DNA from: Siphonodentalium dalli
Taxonomy: Eukaryota; Mollusca; Scaphopoda; Gadilida; Siphonodentaliidae
Assembly (NCBI GenBank): GCA_032622095.1
Contig: CP136061.1
Span: forward strand, 125,068,754 to 125,132,753
Reading direction: 5' to 3'
Length of the DNA stretch: 64,000 nucleotides
Numbering within the stretch: position 1 is the first letter of the stretch; every line of letters begins with the position of its first letter. Below are positions 60,026 through 64,000 of this stretch, in pieces. Below the pieces are notes generated by a model. It was not told the origin of the DNA and searched no databases. It saw nothing but the letters and a program-made list of their open reading frames with translations. The translations under genes were made by a program, and so were the position numbers.

Positions 60026-60498
60026 TACAGTAATGTCCAAAGTAATTGATCACTTAACCACAGCAAAATTATGGGTATTCTTTCATGATTTTAAATCCTG
60101 AAAAATTACCCATAATTATGCTGTGGTTAAGTGGTCAATTACTTTGGGCATTACTGTAACCAATATAAGGATTTGAGGTTTAATGATAACTCAATCCTCA
60201 TACAGTAATGTTCAAAGTAATTGACCACTTAAGCACAGCAGAATAATGGGTAATATATCAGGATTTTAAATGCTGAAAAAATACCCATAATTCTGCTGTG
60301 GTTAAGTGGTCAATTACTCTGGGCATTACTGTAACCAATATAAGGATTTGAGGTTTAATGATAACTCAATCCTCATACAGTAATGTTGACCACTTAACCA
60401 GAGCAGAATTATTTGTAATTTTTCAGGATTTTAAATCCTGAAAAATTACCAATAAGTCTGATGTGGTTAAGTTGTCAATTACTTTGGGCATTACTGTA
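60026..60498 (+). mobile_element. Three palindromic MITEs in a 175-bp tandem
   Basis: Elements at 60026-60158, 60201-60333 and 60376-60498 each run TACAGTAATG..ATTACTGTA and fold along nearly their whole length around GATTTTAAATCCTG-like centres. Starts are exactly 175 bp apart. The ~42-bp spacers AACCAATATAAGGATTTGAG..CTCAATCCTCA are identical between copies 1-2 and 2-3, so the element plus spacer was amplified as one unit. The related deleted copy is at 48049-48126. Confidence 0.93.
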
Positions 60499-62099
60499 AC
60501 CAATATAAGGATGTGAGGTTTAATGAGAACTCCATCCACATAACTAATAAATATGTGTGAAAATTAAAACAAAACAAACTAAATTCCATGATGGCGTCCA
60601 ATATGGACTGCCTAATTCTGCTCCAAAACATGTATATTGAATATATGTATGTTTATTGGGGGAAACCGATTATTTCAATGATATTTTCATTAACTGGGAT
60701 CCAAAACCCGACTTACCGGAGCGTGCTTCGCGCGCGACTATATCTTAAGCATATGTGCATATTTAATGAGCCAACACTTGGAATCCCAACAGAGAAGATT
60801 GGCGTGGGTCCCTTGTGCGATCTGTCCATCGAAAACTATTTAGACATCTCAGACACGTAAGACCCAATAACTTAATATACAGAATAGATATATATATATT
60901 GCCTCAGTGACTAATATTTATATTTGTTACAATGAGGTCAAATAGTTGCGAAGCCAGAACCACAATTCTTTCCATCCATAGTAAATCTTAAAACAACTTC
61001 TAAAGAATTATTAATTTACCTTATATTTGGTATGGAGCATCCTTGGTTTACTGGAGTTCAGATTTGTTAACATCACGTCACCAAGTTAATTACTTGCGAA
61101 GCCACAGCCATAACTATTTCCCTCCATAGTAATTCTCAAAACAACTTCTTAAGAACAATTGACCTGGTCAGTCGCACAATTATTGGAAGAGCCACGGTCA
61201 ATCATTTTTTTTAAACCAAATGTTACATTTAAATTATTGCTTTATTTAACCAAAAAAAAAATTAAATGAGAACATTAACTTTTACTATACTTGCTAAATT
61301 TTATCTTTTAATTATTTCATTTAAATTTTAGTATTTACAGTATACTAAGTCCAAGTCTTTATAATCTGTTGAGTGACCCCACAGTCGTTTACTTGCTTTG
61401 TTAGTAATAAGTTGAAGGATTACTTGTTTAAACGCAATTGTTATCAAAATATTTTATGTATTTTTTATAATTTCTATTTATATGTAATACTATAATCTTG
61501 GTGGTGTTACCATTTCTGACTATAGTTTTCTTGTATACACTTGCTGTTGTATCTTATCTGAGATTGGAGGCATGCATATTATATCGTTGGTATAGTCGAG
61601 TCGATGGTAACCTGTGTGCGTTTTATGGTCGTTCCGCCCAATGTTATTAGCTTCTGTATAAAACGACTGATTGGCACTTTATCTTTCCGTACTCGAAAGA
61701 CGCCAGCATATATAGGACCAACTGTATTGTCATATTATGCAGACAAAACAACTGGGTTTTTTTCGTTTTTATTAAGGCAATAATTTATTTAAAATGAAAA
61801 CTTTCCGATCGAGGCGTTAAAACTCCGTATTTAAGTGTAGTCCATGGAAAAGGCTAACGCGTGGAACTATTTTCATGTGAAAGTTTATGAGTATAACATG
61901 AAAACCGTGAACAAATACCACATCTAACTATTAATAGTGGCTCTGAGTCATTGTAATTTATCGCGACGATTACTTAGCCAACGCAACTGATATGCCCACC
62001 ATGTGCCCTGTGTTTTAAAGACATATTATGCAATCATTTCAGTTATTCGGACATTTAAGAGAGTACCGAGATACTGAGACAACTGAAAGAGCAAACATA
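60499..62099. other. No firm gene; possible isolated exon
   Basis: The plus frame 60588-60860 ends at TAA, but a good donor-like ACAC|GTAAGA sits at 60857. The stretch TYRSVLRARLYLKHMCIFNE near 60715-60770 is protein-like. No family is recognised and no convincing acceptor was found. The remainder is AT-rich without features. Confidence 0.25.
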
Positions 62100-62375
62100 T
62101 TCTCGAATAAATACGCACATAATCGACCTATAATGTGAAATAGGTACATAAAATGATTATTTTATTATGAAATAAGCAGATAATGGACTCATACATGTTT
62201 CGTTTAATGAAGCGGGCCACGGTGAAAACACGCTGCTAAATCGCCTCATTATGAGTCGATAATATGACTAAAAGGCTCTCATTTTCAGCATGTTATCGAC
62301 TCAAAATGAGGCAATTCTGTGCACGTTATCTACCTAAAACAAGTTCTATTATAATTAGATAATGTACGGGTTTTC
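62100..62375. repeat. Dispersed foldback family, composite fragment
   Basis: CGACCTATAATGTGAAATAG..GAAATAAGCAGATAATGGAC matches the right arm of 3236-3509. The following ATCGCCTCATTATGAGTCGA..TCGACTCAAAATGAGGCAAT is a short hairpin like 4596-4743. It ends with CAAGTTCTATTATAAT and AGATAATGTACGG. Confidence 0.7.
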
Positions 62376-63192
62376 GAGAGAACAGGCTGGTTCGAGCGTA
62401 GCATTAAACTCATGTTGTCAAAAGCGGTTTTTTTTTTCAACCACAGCGATCGTACAATTTCATAAATAAAAAATCACAACACCCGAACTACGCACATGTG
62501 TAATCATTTTATATCTTTGTGGACGAATGACCCAATAGTAAACAAATGTCAGGCCATTGTCAAACCTGGCCCATATGCACATTGCGAGTACAGTTATATA
62601 GAGATTCGCTTAAGATTTTCTTCCCCGACGTATAGCGTAACATTTACACCTTTGTCACCTAATTATAGTGTTTATAACTGTTTCTTATAGTGTAGTAAAT
62701 TCATTATGACGTTAACATAGTCCATTTCGTAACCATTGGTGTGTGATATAATACCAATTGTTCAGCGGCATGCATGCATTCAATGGTGACACAGGGTTTC
62801 CATATTGCGTCTATAGAACGAATCATCTCAGATAACGGAACAATTTGATAGATATACCAAACGATAGGCTGCCTCGACATATAATATAATGCTCTGGGAT
62901 TACCATTGTAGTTAGAACGGGCGGTACTCGGATATAAAACAAGCTTTTTTATTTAAATAGATAAGTTATGTTGTACATTTTTATATTGACATAAGTATAT
63001 ACAGATTACATAATAGTTCAGGATTACAATAAGAAATGTTGGTGCACAGGGGATCAGGTCACCAACTATGAAGCTTACGGGAAAACAGCTGCTAGTGAAT
63101 AAGAAGATGGTGTTGTTAACTGTTATATGACCAAATGTAATTCGCAAAAGGAAGAGCAGTTACTAATGGGATGGATGGCATTGAATCATCGC
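62376..63192. other. No recognisable gene
   Basis: Only 64-codon frames without motifs (62496-62690 plus, 62953-63147 minus). Confidence 0.45.
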
Positions 63193-64000
63193 TTAAGGAC
63201 TTTGCTAACCCAATTTTCCCCAAATTTGATGGAGTCCAAAATAAAGGTTTATATTCTCTTTTATTAGTAATCACAGCAACCAAACCCATGGATGCAACAT
63301 TTTAAGAGTATAAATCATGATGGATTATGTTAGAAATACAAAATGTGAAATTTATAGAAGTTTTTTTAATCTATTTTTTCGAACAAAAATTCAACAAACA
63401 CAAAGTCCATATCTAAGAAAAAAATATGGGTGTGTGTAGTGAACACTGAAAAATGATGAACAATAAAGATATACTCACAGTTCTTCAGTGTTCTTCAGAT
63501 TTTTGGCTTGGACGCAGTTGTCTACAGATGGTAGATTTCATTGCCCAGTAATGCTATTTGGGAACTGAATTTGATGGGTCAAGTTAAGCTGGGATTATGA
63601 TCAGCAGGTGCTGACCCATCGGAATATAATCTCCTGATTGGTGACCTAGTTTCTGGCAATGGGGTACCCCCCGATTGAGGATTAGACAATTCTTTTGTCA
63701 AGAGATTCACAACATACCACTGTCCACATATATTAACACTTAACTGTCACACCCCAACAAGAAATATCAGGCAAGTTACTCAATCATTTGTAAACAATTG
63801 GTTCTTAGTCATTTTATCAAAGAACGCTTGATAAATATGAATATTATTTTATTGTTCATCGTTCATCACAGTGTTCAGTACACATTGCCATATTATTTTC
63901 TTAGATATGGACTTTGTGTTTGTTGAATTTGGGATCGAAAAAATAGATTTGAAAAACCTCTATAAATTTCACATTTAGTATTTCTAACATAATCCACCAT
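63193..64000. mobile_element. TTAA-flanked foldback, second copy, cut by window edge
   Basis: It starts TTAAGGACTTTGCTAACCC and follows the 38281-39217 element closely through the left arm, the unique middle and into the right arm. The window ends before the closing terminus. Small indels separate the copies, for example in the GGTCAAGTTAAGCTGGG region. Confidence 0.9.

Overview
This window looks like intergenic, repeat-dominated DNA from an animal genome, probably a marine invertebrate. A mollusc is a reasonable guess: the text is rich in ACATGTA-like words and poly-C runs, and it carries arrays of ~155/164-bp minisatellite units joined to GTCCGT microsatellites, which resemble the tandem-core 'pearl'-type elements known from bivalves. 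The assignment is inference and no sequence here fixes it. I found no recognisable host gene, tRNA or rRNA. The only clear protein homology is a decayed non-LTR retrotransposon (LINE) reverse transcriptase at about 48.3-50.2 kb. Most other open frames are short and accidental, or run through repeats. A few are listed at low confidence as possible isolated exons.

Layout. 0-5 kb: TTAA-flanked short elements (1.9 and 2.5 kb), a long foldback (3.2-3.5 kb), a tandem 397-bp-spaced repeat (3.6-4.3 kb) and a small foldback (4.6 kb). 7.4-9.6 kb: a ~150-bp minisatellite in two opposite orientations, with a TTAA-flanked element inserted into one unit. 12.8-14.3 kb: fragments of a dispersed family and a near-perfect 142-bp hairpin. 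16.8-20.3 kb: a 3.5-kb element bounded by TAGCTCAACTTA inverted ends, filled with a higher-order minisatellite. 21.6-23.6 kb: a block duplicated at 33.3-34.0 kb, interrupted by a nested-hairpin foldback whose empty site survives in the paralogue, then another TTAA element. 24.2-25.0 kb: a second ~150-bp minisatellite. 26.8-34.6 kb: dispersed and tandem duplicates. 37.3-39.2 kb: an AT-rich minisatellite and a 937-bp foldback with ~270-bp arms, seen again at the right edge of the window. 42.7-47.7 kb: several TTAA-flanked short elements. 48.0-50.7 kb: a palindromic element and the LINE. 52.1-59.8 kb: dispersed and decayed tandem repeats. 60.0-60.5 kb: a 175-bp-period trimer of a palindromic TA-flanked element. 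62.1-64.0 kb: relics and the second foldback.

Nothing here forms an operon-like or cooperating gene system. The biology of the window is non-autonomous DNA-element activity: repeated TTAA insertion, foldback and hairpin formation, and tandem amplification of element-derived units. No transposase was seen, so any mobility would have depended on enzymes encoded elsewhere.
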